Part shown: piece after piece, positions 1-6,078 of the stretch
Layout of the letters: the number at the start of each line of letters is the position of its first letter
Numbering within the stretch: the first letter of the stretch is position 1
From: Pseudomonadota bacterium
Lineage (GTDB): Bacteria > Pseudomonadota > Alphaproteobacteria > Rhizobiales > Xanthobacteraceae
Reading direction: 5' to 3'
DNA length: 7,412 nucleotides
Assembly: GCA_021823875.1 (NCBI GenBank)
Contig: JAKAMD010000173.1
Coordinates: 1-7,412, forward strand
Made by a program: the position numbers and the translations under genes
The notes under the pieces: model-generated
Told to the model about the DNA's origin: nothing
What the model saw: only the letters and a program-made list of their open reading frames with translations
Databases searched by the model: none

Positions 1-966
1 GACGGCAAGCCGATCCATCCAATCGCTGCGACGGCACTCAAGAAGGTCGTCGACAAGTACCGCGCCGACGGCAAGCCATTCAACATGGGCATGGTGTTCC
101 CGCTTTCAACGCACAATTACTATTTGCGTTATTGGCTCGCCGCGAGCGGTATCCATCCCGGCTTCTATTCGCCCAACGACATCTCCGGCCAGATCATGGC
201 CGAGGTGCTGTTGTCGGTGACGCCGCCGCCGCAGATGCCGGCGACGCTCGAAGCCGGCACTATCCTCGGCTATTGTGTGGGCGAGCCGTGGAACCAGCAG
301 GCGGTGTTCAAGGGCATCGGCGTGCCTGTGATCACCGACTACGAGATCTGGAGGAACAATCCGGAGAAGGTGTTCGGCTTCACCTCCGACTTCCAGCAGA
401 AGCATCCCAACACTGTGCTGGCCGCGACCAAGGCGCTTATCCGCGCCGGCATGTGGCTCGACGCCAACAACAACGCCAATCGTCTCAAAGCCGTCCAGAT
501 CCTGTCGCGGCCGGAATATGTCGGCGCCGACGCCAAGGTGATCGCCAATTCGATGACCGGCACCTTCGAATACGAGAAGGGCGACAAGCGCAGCGTGCCC
601 GATTTCAACGTGTTCTTCCGATATTTTGCGACTTATCCCTTCTATTCCGACGCCGTCTGGTTTCTCAGCCAGATGCGGCGCTGGGGCCAGATTGCCGATG
701 CCAAGCCGGACAGCTGGTACGCCGACATCGCCAAGAAGGTCTACCGGCCGGATATCTATCTGCAGGCTGCCAAGCTCCTGGTCGCCGAAGGCAAGGCCAA
801 GAAGGAAGACTTCCCCTGGGATAGCAACGGTTATCACGCGCCCACGTCGTCCTTCATCGACAAGATCGAATACGACGGCCGTAAGCCCAATGCCTATCTC
901 AACAAGCTCGCGATCGGTTTGAAGGGCGATCAGCGCGTCACCGGCGCCAAGGTGGTCGCCAACTGA
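1..966 (+). CDS. nrtA: NrtA-type nitrate ABC transporter substrate-binding protein, 5'-truncated
   Basis: This is the periplasmic solute-binding protein expected to capture nitrate (possibly nitrite) and deliver it to the NrtB permease. The frame is open from base 1, so the gene starts outside the window. The 321 residues present are the C-terminal part; family members are usually about 430-450 residues, so the signal peptide and first lobe are missing. Visible family motifs, numbered from base 1, are the STHNYYLRYWLA segment (about 36-47), a GEPWN motif (about 94-98) and NPEKV (about 120-124). The lysine of NPEKV is a candidate for the nitrate-contacting lysine of cyanobacterial NrtA, but I have not aligned it. 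The first internal ATG (base 85) is not the true start, because coding continues upstream in frame. Permease and ATPase genes follow, which supports nitrate over related ligands such as bicarbonate (CmpA) or sulfonates. The exact ligand is inferred. Confidence 0.93.
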   Translation, partial: DGKPIHPIAATALKKVVDKYRADGKPFNMGMVFPLSTHNYYLRYWLAASGIHPGFYSPNDISGQIMAEVLLSVTPPPQMPATLEAGTILGYCVGEPWNQQAVFKGIGVPVITDYEIWRNNPEKVFGFTSDFQQKHPNTVLAATKALIRAGMWLDANNNANRLKAVQILSRPEYVGADAKVIANSMTGTFEYEKGDKRSVPDFNVFFRYFATYPFYSDAVWFLSQMRRWGQIADAKPDSWYADIAKKVYRPDIYLQAAKLLVAEGKAKKEDFPWDSNGYHAPTSSFIDKIEYDGRKPNAYLNKLAIGLKGDQRVTGAKVVAN

Positions 967-970
967 CGGC

Positions 971-1002
971 GCCGGCTGGGCGTGCCCCGCTGCCCGGCCG
1001 GC
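971..1002 (+). other. Intercistronic GC-rich stem-loop after nrtA
   Basis: Bases 971-982 pair with 991-1002 around an 8-base loop (983-990). The stem has 12 pairs, ten Watson-Crick and two G-U, and begins 4 bases after the nrtA stop codon. No T-run follows, so it is not a classical intrinsic terminator. In binding-protein-dependent transport operons, hairpins at this position often protect the 3' end of the binding-protein mRNA or partly attenuate the membrane genes. That role is inferred here; only the pairing is seen. The rest of the 82-base gap holds the nrtB ribosome binding site. Confidence 0.5.
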
Positions 1003-1048
1003 CCCGACGTTACCCGCGTCAACGAATCCGAACACCAAAGGAAGACGA

Positions 1049-2143
1049 ATGTCGACGGCCAGCGATGTTCTCACCGGTGCAGACGCCATCGAGGCGGCGC
1101 GCACGGCGCGGCGCGACCGCTGGCAGGCGCGCATCGCGCGCATTGCCGGCTTTCTCAACATTCTCGGGCTCGGCTGGCTCACGCCGCTCATGCGCATGGC
1201 GGCCGGCGAGCCGGTGCAGCCGCAGCTCAAGGAGCTGTGGCGCACGCTCGGCATTCCGCTGGCGGCGATCGCGATCTTTCTGGCGGCCTGGGGCTTCCTG
1301 GCGCCGAAGGTGAAGACGAGCCTGGGCGTATTGCCGGGGCCGGTGCAGGTCTACAGCCAAGCCGAAAATCTCTGGGCCGAGCATCTCGCCGCGCGCGCCA
1401 AGCAACAAGCGTTCTACGAGCGTCAGGAAAAGCGTAACGCCAAGCTCCTGGCGGAGAACCCGAACGCCAAGGTGAAGATCAGGCCCTATACCGGCGCGCC
1501 GACTTATCTTGATCAGATCGTCACAAGCCTGGAGACGGTCTTCACCGGCTTCCTGTTCGCGACGTTGGTTGCTGTCCCGCTCGGCGTGTTCTGCGGCCTG
1601 TCGCGCACGGTCAACACCGCGATCAATCCGCTCATCCAAATCTTCAAGCCGGTCTCGCCGCTGGCCTGGCTGCCGCTGGTCACCATGGTGGTGAGCGCAC
1701 TCTATGTGTCGGCCGATCCGTTGTTTCCGAAATCGTTCCTGATCTCGGCGATCACGGTGACGCTGTGCTCGCTGTGGCCGACCCTGATCAATACCGCGGT
1801 CGGTGTCGCCTCCATCGACAAGGACCTGGTCAATGTCGGGCGCGTGCTGCGGCTGCCCTGGCACACGAAGATCGTGAAGATCGTACTGCCGTCGTCGCTG
1901 CCGCTGATCTTCACGGGTCTTAGGCTGTCGCTCGGCGTCGGCTGGATGGTGCTGATCGCCGCCGAAATGCTCGCGCAGAATCCGGGCCTCGGCAAATTCG
2001 TCTGGGACGAGTTCCAGAACGGCTCCTCCGCCTCCCTGTCGCGCATCATGGTGGCGGTGTTCACCATTGGCATCATCGGCTTCCTGCTCGACCGCATCAT
2101 GATGGCGCTGCAGGCCGCCTTCTCGCACGGCCCGGTGCGGTGA
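1049..2143 (+). CDS. nrtB: NrtB-type nitrate ABC transporter permease
   Basis: This 364-residue inner-membrane permease should form the nitrate channel between NrtA and the ATPase. Its C-terminal half is a typical NrtB/SsuC/TauC permease domain. Hydrophobic segments lie at about 67-84, 163-184, 205-222, 229-247, 285-307 and 333-355. The cytoplasmic EAA-like loop is at about 248-285, ending in LPSSLP and followed by GLRLSLGVGW. The N-terminal half is long: a basic, Arg-rich amphipathic start, one membrane segment, then a charged stretch (about 105-148, many Lys/Arg/Glu) before the conserved domain. Cyanobacterial NrtB is shorter, near 280 residues; longer forms are, from memory, common in proteobacteria. 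The ATG at 1049 has an AAAGGAAG Shine-Dalgarno at 1037-1044. The ATPase gene follows after 10 bases, indicating co-transcription. Ligand specificity is inferred from the neighbours. Confidence 0.92.
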   Translation: MSTASDVLTGADAIEAARTARRDRWQARIARIAGFLNILGLGWLTPLMRMAAGEPVQPQLKELWRTLGIPLAAIAIFLAAWGFLAPKVKTSLGVLPGPVQVYSQAENLWAEHLAARAKQQAFYERQEKRNAKLLAENPNAKVKIRPYTGAPTYLDQIVTSLETVFTGFLFATLVAVPLGVFCGLSRTVNTAINPLIQIFKPVSPLAWLPLVTMVVSALYVSADPLFPKSFLISAITVTLCSLWPTLINTAVGVASIDKDLVNVGRVLRLPWHTKIVKIVLPSSLPLIFTGLRLSLGVGWMVLIAAEMLAQNPGLGKFVWDEFQNGSSASLSRIMVAVFTIGIIGFLLDRIMMALQAAFSHGPVR

Positions 2144-2153
2144 GGGGAAGGCC

Positions 2154-3845
2154 ATGGCGGTATTGCAGCTCAAAACGGTGTCGAAGAGCTTCGGTGCGGA
2201 ACCCCATTGCACGCGCGTGCTCAAAAACGTCTCGCTCGAGGTCGAGGCCGGCGAGTTCGTCGCCATCGTCGGCCCTTCCGGCTCCGGCAAGACCACGCTG
2301 ATCAATCTGATGGCGGGTCTGATCGCGCCCGATGCCGGCGAGGTGCTGTTCAAAGGCCAGCCGGTGAGCGAACCCGGTCCCGAGCGCGGCATGGTGTTTC
2401 AAAGTTACTCGCTGATGCCGTGGCTTTCGGTGCGCGGCAATGTGGCACTCGCCGTCGATGCCACCTTCGCCGGTAAGCCGGCGGCCGAGCGCGCCGCCCG
2501 CGTCGACCGTTACATCGGCATGGTTGGTCTCTCGCACGCTGCCGACCGCAAGCCGGCGGAGCTCTCCGGCGGTATGCGCCAGCGCGTGGCGGTGGCGCGC
2601 GCACTCGCCATGGACCCGGAAGTTCTGCTGCTCGACGAGCCGTTGTCGGCACTCGATGCGCTCACCCGCGCCAAATTGCAGGACGAGATCGAGGATATCT
2701 GGGAGCAGGAAAAGAAGACGGTGGTGCTGATCACCAACGACGTGGACGAGGCGATCCTGCTCGCCGACCGAATCGTGCCGCTCAATCCCGGCCCGAATGC
2801 CAGCTTCGGTCCCGAGTTTCGTGTGCCGTTCGAGCGCCCGCGCGACCGTGCGGCGATGAACGAGAGCCCCGCCTACAAGAAGCTGCGCGCAGCGATCACG
2901 CAATATCTCATCGATGCCGGCATGCATCGCGCCCAGGTCGAGGACCGCCGCGAGCTGCCCAATATCGTGCCGGTGCAGTTCGATCACGGACCTCCGCGCG
3001 CCTACAAGGCGGCGGCCGAAACGCCGTTCGAGCAGCGCTATGTCGAGTTCTACCAGGTGTCCAAGGTCTATCCGACGCCGAACGGGCCGCTCACCGTGGT
3101 CGACGGCTTCGACATGCTGATGCGCAAAGGCGAGTTCGTCTCGCTCATCGGTCATTCCGGCTGCGGCAAGTCGACGGTGCTGTCGATGGTGGCCGGGCTC
3201 AACGAGATTTCCGGCGGCGGCATCGTGCTCGACAACAAGGAGGTGACGTCCGCTGGGCCCGACCGCGCCGTGGTGTTCCAGAGCCCGTCGCTGTTGCCCT
3301 GGATGACCGCGCGCGAGAACGTCGCGCTCGGCGTCGACCGCGTCTATCCGCACGCCAGCAAGGCCGAGCGCGCCGATATCGTGAGCTATTACCTCGCGCG
3401 CGTTGGGCTCGCCGACGCCATGGACAAGCCGGCTTCCGCGCTGTCCAACGGCATGAAGCAGCGCGTCGGCATCGCGCGCGCCTTCGCGCTGTCGCCCAAG
3501 CTGCTGCTGCTCGACGAACCGTTCGGCATGCTCGACTCGCTGACGCGTTGGGAATTGCAGGACGTGCTGATGGAGGTGTGGTCGCGCACGCAAGTGACCG
3601 CGATCTGCGTCACCCATGACGTCGACGAGGCGATCCTGCTCGCCGACCGCGTGGTGATGATGACCAATGGGCCGAAGGCGCGCATCGGCAAGATCATGGA
3701 TGTCGATATCCCGCGGCCGCGCACGCGTCGCGCCCTGCTCGAACACCCGCGCTACTACGAGTATCGGCAAGAGCTGCTCGGCTTCCTGGAAGACTTCGAA
3801 CACGGCGCCGGCGGCCGCCCAGCGGCGCGCTCGGCGGCGGCATAG
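2154..3845 (+). CDS. nrtC: Fused two-domain nitrate ABC transporter ATPase (NrtC/NrtD-like)
   Basis: This 563-residue protein carries both ATP-hydrolysing domains of the importer on one chain. Domain 1 has Walker A GPSGSGKT (40-47), Q-loop Gln83, signature LSGGM (137-141) and Walker B LLLDEP (158-163). Its H-loop position is Asn195 (ITNDVDEA) instead of His. A linker of about 90 residues (205-295) leads to domain 2: Walker A GHSGCGKST (333-341), Q-loop Gln376, signature LSNGM (430-434), Walker B LLLDEP (451-456) and H-loop His488 (VTHDVDEA). Both Walker B motifs keep the catalytic Glu (162, 455). Cyanobacteria use separate NrtC and NrtD, and their NrtC has an extra NrtA-like regulatory domain; none is present here. 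The start at 2154 follows a GAGGGGA purine stretch (2142-2148) that overlaps the nrtB stop. The assignment as nitrate ATPase rests on operon context and on the family-typical linker. Confidence 0.93.
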   Translation: MAVLQLKTVSKSFGAEPHCTRVLKNVSLEVEAGEFVAIVGPSGSGKTTLINLMAGLIAPDAGEVLFKGQPVSEPGPERGMVFQSYSLMPWLSVRGNVALAVDATFAGKPAAERAARVDRYIGMVGLSHAADRKPAELSGGMRQRVAVARALAMDPEVLLLDEPLSALDALTRAKLQDEIEDIWEQEKKTVVLITNDVDEAILLADRIVPLNPGPNASFGPEFRVPFERPRDRAAMNESPAYKKLRAAITQYLIDAGMHRAQVEDRRELPNIVPVQFDHGPPRAYKAAAETPFEQRYVEFYQVSKVYPTPNGPLTVVDGFDMLMRKGEFVSLIGHSGCGKSTVLSMVAGLNEISGGGIVLDNKEVTSAGPDRAVVFQSPSLLPWMTARENVALGVDRVYPHASKAERADIVSYYLARVGLADAMDKPASALSNGMKQRVGIARAFALSPKLLLLDEPFGMLDSLTRWELQDVLMEVWSRTQVTAICVTHDVDEAILLADRVVMMTNGPKARIGKIMDVDIPRPRTRRALLEHPRYYEYRQELLGFLEDFEHGAGGRPAARSAAA

Positions 3846-3848
3846 GCA

Positions 3849-3895
3849 CGCATGATCCCGAAAAGTGGGCACCGGTTTTCGGAAAAGATCATGCG
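3849..3895 (+). repeat. Dispersed intergenic inverted repeat (REP-like, Rhizobiales type)
   Basis: Nearly all of the 68-base gap is an imperfect palindrome. The outer arms 3849-3857 and 3887-3895 pair over 9 bases (CGCATGATC with GATCATGCG). The inner arms 3858-3864 and 3876-3882 pair over 7 bases (CCGAAAA with TTTTCGG), leaving four unpaired A's (3883-3886) on one side. Two further G-C pairs can form near the tip. The sequence closely resembles, from memory, an element scattered through intergenic regions of Bradyrhizobium, Rhodopseudomonas and relatives. No T-run follows, so it is not an obvious terminator. Its position between the transporter and reductase genes could affect mRNA stability or read-through; that is inferred. 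Confidence 0.7.
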
Positions 3896-3913
3896 CAAAC
3901 GAAAGAACGTTTC

Positions 3914-5242
3914 ATGAGCGAGCCGCTCGTCATCATCGGCAACGGGATGGCCGCCATGCGGTTGGTGGAGGAACTCTCCGCCCGCGCGCTCGGCCGCTAC
4001 GCCATTGCCGTGATCGGCGAGGAACCGCGGCTTGCCTATAACCGCGTGCTGTTGTCCTCGGTGCTGGCGCGCGAGATTGGGTCTAACGAGATCGAGTTGA
4101 AAGCGGCGACCTGGTGGCGCGAGCGCGGCGTGACGCTGCTCTACGGCCACGGCGCCACCGCGATCGATCCGGCTATCCGCCGCGTCCGGCTCGCCAATGG
4201 CGCGACCTTGCCGTTCACCAAGCTGGTGCTCGCCACCGGCTCGCGCCCGATCCGGCTCAACGTGCCGGGCATGGACTTGCCGGGCGTGATGACCTTCCGC
4301 GATCTCGGCGACGTGGCGGCGATCGAGGCGGCAGCGGCCGGCGGCGCCAGGGCGGTGGTGATCGGCGGCGGGCTGCTCGGCCTCGAAGCGGCTTACGGTC
4401 TCGCCAAGGCCGGCGCGCGGGTTTCCGTCGTCCATCTGATGGAGCGGCTGATGGAGCGCCAGCTTGATGCCCGCGCCGCGTTGATGCTCAAGCAGGCGGT
4501 GGAAGCGCGCGGCATCGCCGTGCATTTGAATGCCGAGACCGTCGCCATCCGCGGCCGTGGCCGCGCTGAAGCCGTCGTGTTGAAAGACGGCCAAGAACTC
4601 GCTGCCGATCTCGTGATTGTCGCCGCCGGCATTCGTGCCAATGCCGATCTCGCGCGCAGCGCCGATCTCACCATCGACCGCGGTATCGTGGTCGACGATC
4701 ATCTACGCACTAGCCGGCCCGATATTCACGCCATTGGCGAATGCGCCGAGCATCGCGGCGTCTGCTACGGTCTGGTAGAGCCGGCTTACGAGCAGGCGCG
4801 CGTTCTGGCCGCGCATCTTGCCGGCGAAGACGCAGCCTATCAGGGCAGTGTGCTTGCCACCAATCTCAAGGTTTCCGGCGTCAATGTGTTTTCCGCCGGC
4901 GATTTCCTCGGGAGCCCCGGCACCGAGCAAATCGTGTTCTCCGATGCCGGGCTTGCCACCTACAAGAAGCTGGTGATTGCGGAGGGGCGGCTCACCGGCG
5001 CCGTGCTGTTCGGCGATACCGCCGACGGCCTTTGGTATCTCGATCTCATCCGCTCCGGCGCCTCCATCGAGGCGTTCCGCGACGACATTGTGTTCGGCCG
5101 TGCGCTGGCCGAACGCATCCAGTTGCCGGATCGCTTGCATGCAGAATACGTGCCGGTACGGCGGACAACGGCGTCCGCCGGGCCCGGCGTTGCAACAACC
5201 CAAATCAGGGAGTTGGAAGATGGATTACGCCAAGCCTGCTGA
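3914..5242 (+). CDS. NirB/NasB-type FAD-dependent NAD(P)H oxidoreductase
   Basis: This 442-residue flavoprotein probably takes electrons from NAD(P)H through FAD and passes them to nitrate or nitrite reductase in the cytoplasm. An N-terminal FAD-binding dinucleotide fold is marked by VIIGNGMAA (6-14), ATGSRP (107-112) and the second FAD motif IHAIGECAEH (271-280). The NAD(P)H fold has VVIGGGLLGLEAA (148-160). The HLMERLMERQLD stretch (174-185) is typical of the N-terminal part of NirB and of the NasB/NasC electron-transfer subunits. Full NirB continues into siroheme modules, and NasB/NasC carry a BFD-like [2Fe-2S] domain. This protein stops after a short tail (about 405-442), and its only cysteines are 277, 284 and the terminal 442, so it has no Fe-S cysteine cluster. 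The ATG at 3914 has a weak purine site (AAAGAA, 3902-3907). It overlaps the FNT gene by 23 bases. The physiological partner is uncertain. Confidence 0.88.
   Translation: MSEPLVIIGNGMAAMRLVEELSARALGRYAIAVIGEEPRLAYNRVLLSSVLAREIGSNEIELKAATWWRERGVTLLYGHGATAIDPAIRRVRLANGATLPFTKLVLATGSRPIRLNVPGMDLPGVMTFRDLGDVAAIEAAAAGGARAVVIGGGLLGLEAAYGLAKAGARVSVVHLMERLMERQLDARAALMLKQAVEARGIAVHLNAETVAIRGRGRAEAVVLKDGQELAADLVIVAAGIRANADLARSADLTIDRGIVVDDHLRTSRPDIHAIGECAEHRGVCYGLVEPAYEQARVLAAHLAGEDAAYQGSVLATNLKVSGVNVFSAGDFLGSPGTEQIVFSDAGLATYKKLVIAEGRLTGAVLFGDTADGLWYLDLIRSGASIEAFRDDIVFGRALAERIQLPDRLHAEYVPVRRTTASAGPGVATTQIRELEDGLRQAC
5207..5212 (+). promoter_or_regulatory. Ribosome binding site for the FNT gene, inside the upstream gene
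   Basis: AGGGAG lies 7 bases before the ATG at 5220 and within the last codons of the FAD oxidoreductase gene. The frame is open further upstream to an ATG at 4977, but that reading would overlap the upstream gene by over 260 bases and add about 80 residues not typical of FNT proteins. The site therefore fixes the start at 5220 and suggests translational coupling. Confidence 0.7.
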
Positions 5243-6056
5243 CGTCGTGCAGTCGATGATCGAAGCGAGCCGGGTGAAGCTCGCATTGTCGCCGCGCGAC
5301 CTGTTGATCCGCGGCGCGCTGTCAGGCGCGCTGTTGGGAACGGCGACGAGTTTTGCCTTGACCGGCGCCGTCACCACTCACCAGCCGATCGTCGGCGCTA
5401 TCATCTTTCCGGTCGGCTTCGCCATTATCGTGGTGCTGGGGCTCGAACTGGTCACCGGCAGCTTCGCGCTCATTCCGCTCGCCAGCATCGAAGGCCGCGC
5501 CTCGCCGGGATCGGTGATCGCCAACTGGGCTTGGGTGTTTCTCGGCAATCTGCTTGGCAGCGTCGCTTACGGCATTCTGCTCGCCATCGTGCTGACCAAA
5601 GCCGGAACCGAAATGCCGACCGGCGTCGGCGCGGCGATCGTCAAGATCGCGCAGGCCAAGACCGTCGCCTACGAGGCCGCTGGCTTCGCCGGCATGATCA
5701 CCGCTTTCGTCAAGGCCATTCTGTGCAACTGGCTGGTCTGCCTCGGCGTGGTGATGGCGATGACCTCGACCGCCACGGTCGGCAAGATCGCCGCCGCCTG
5801 GCTGCCGATCACCATCTTCTTCGCGCAAGGCTTTGAGCACACGGTGGTGAACATGTTCGTCATCCCGACCGGCATGCTGATGGGCGCCAAGGTCAGCGTC
5901 ATGCAGTGGTGGGTGTGGAACCAGATTCCGGTGACGCTCGGCAACATCGTCGGCGGCTTCATCTTCACCGGCCTCGCGATCTACGCCACGCACAAGCCGG
6001 CCCCGGCGGCCGCGCCCATTGCGCCGGCCGTTCCGATGCAAACCCCGGCGGAGTAA
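5220..6056 (+). CDS. nirC: FocA/NirC-family formate/nitrite transporter
   Basis: This 278-residue inner-membrane protein belongs to the FNT family, pentameric channels for nitrite, formate and similar small anions. About six hydrophobic segments are visible: roughly 31-50, 57-77, 104-125, 155-180, 188-203 and 237-256. Family signatures are GLELVTGSF (74-82), CNWLVCLGV (169-177), the central-histidine segment GFEHTVVNMFVIP (204-216, His207) and NQIPVTLGNIVGG (234-246). A Pro/Ala-rich tail (259-278) follows the last segment. I chose the start at 5220 because it has AGGGAG 7 bases upstream and the N-terminus (MDYAKPADVV) looks like the usual FNT start. It overlaps the flavoprotein gene by 23 bases and precedes nirA by 22 bases. 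This context favours nitrite, with import or relief of nitrite overflow both possible. Family signatures do not separate nitrite from formate, so the substrate is inferred from neighbours. Confidence 0.9.
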   Translation: MDYAKPADVVQSMIEASRVKLALSPRDLLIRGALSGALLGTATSFALTGAVTTHQPIVGAIIFPVGFAIIVVLGLELVTGSFALIPLASIEGRASPGSVIANWAWVFLGNLLGSVAYGILLAIVLTKAGTEMPTGVGAAIVKIAQAKTVAYEAAGFAGMITAFVKAILCNWLVCLGVVMAMTSTATVGKIAAAWLPITIFFAQGFEHTVVNMFVIPTGMLMGAKVSVMQWWVWNQIPVTLGNIVGGFIFTGLAIYATHKPAPAAAPIAPAVPMQTPAE

Positions 6057-6064
6057 CCGCGCGC

Positions 6065-6071
6065 AAGGAGG
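6065..6071 (+). promoter_or_regulatory. Strong ribosome binding site for nirA
   Basis: AAGGAGG is a full anti-16S match 7 bases before the ATG at 6079 and is the best Shine-Dalgarno in the window. It lies in the 22-base gap after the FNT stop and fixes the nirA start. Confidence 0.8.
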
Positions 6072-6078
6072 GCCCGCC

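Noticed and set aside
2142..2151. Possible internal promoter in the nrtB-ATPase gap
   Set aside because: The gap is only 10 bases and is fully explained by the nrtB stop and a purine-rich ribosome binding site.
106..2392. Other long - strand frames opposite nrtA, nrtB and the start of the ATPase gene (106-1254, 1019-2392)
   Set aside because: Their low-complexity, Arg-rich products show no recognisable domain and each lies wholly over well-supported + strand genes.
2154..3845. Tandem gene duplication with recent recombination between the two ATPase halves
   Set aside because: The halves share ABC motifs but differ widely elsewhere; no long identical stretch is visible, so the duplication is ancient and typical of the family.
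2097..3872. Very long open frame on the - strand (about 590 codons) opposite the ATPase gene
   Set aside because: It is antisense to a clearly recognised two-domain ATPase, its translation is rich in Arg/His/Gly/Ala with no known motif, and such shadows are expected in high-GC codon use.
3849..3895. Intrinsic transcription terminator before the flavoprotein gene
   Set aside because: The palindrome is clear but no run of T follows on the + strand, the stem has a 4-base bulge, and it matches a dispersed repeat pattern better.
4977..5219. Upstream extension of the FNT frame to an ATG at 4977
   Set aside because: It would lie within the flavoprotein gene, adds an Arg/Pro/Ser-rich stretch unlike FNT N-termini, and the ATG at 5220 has a good ribosome binding site.
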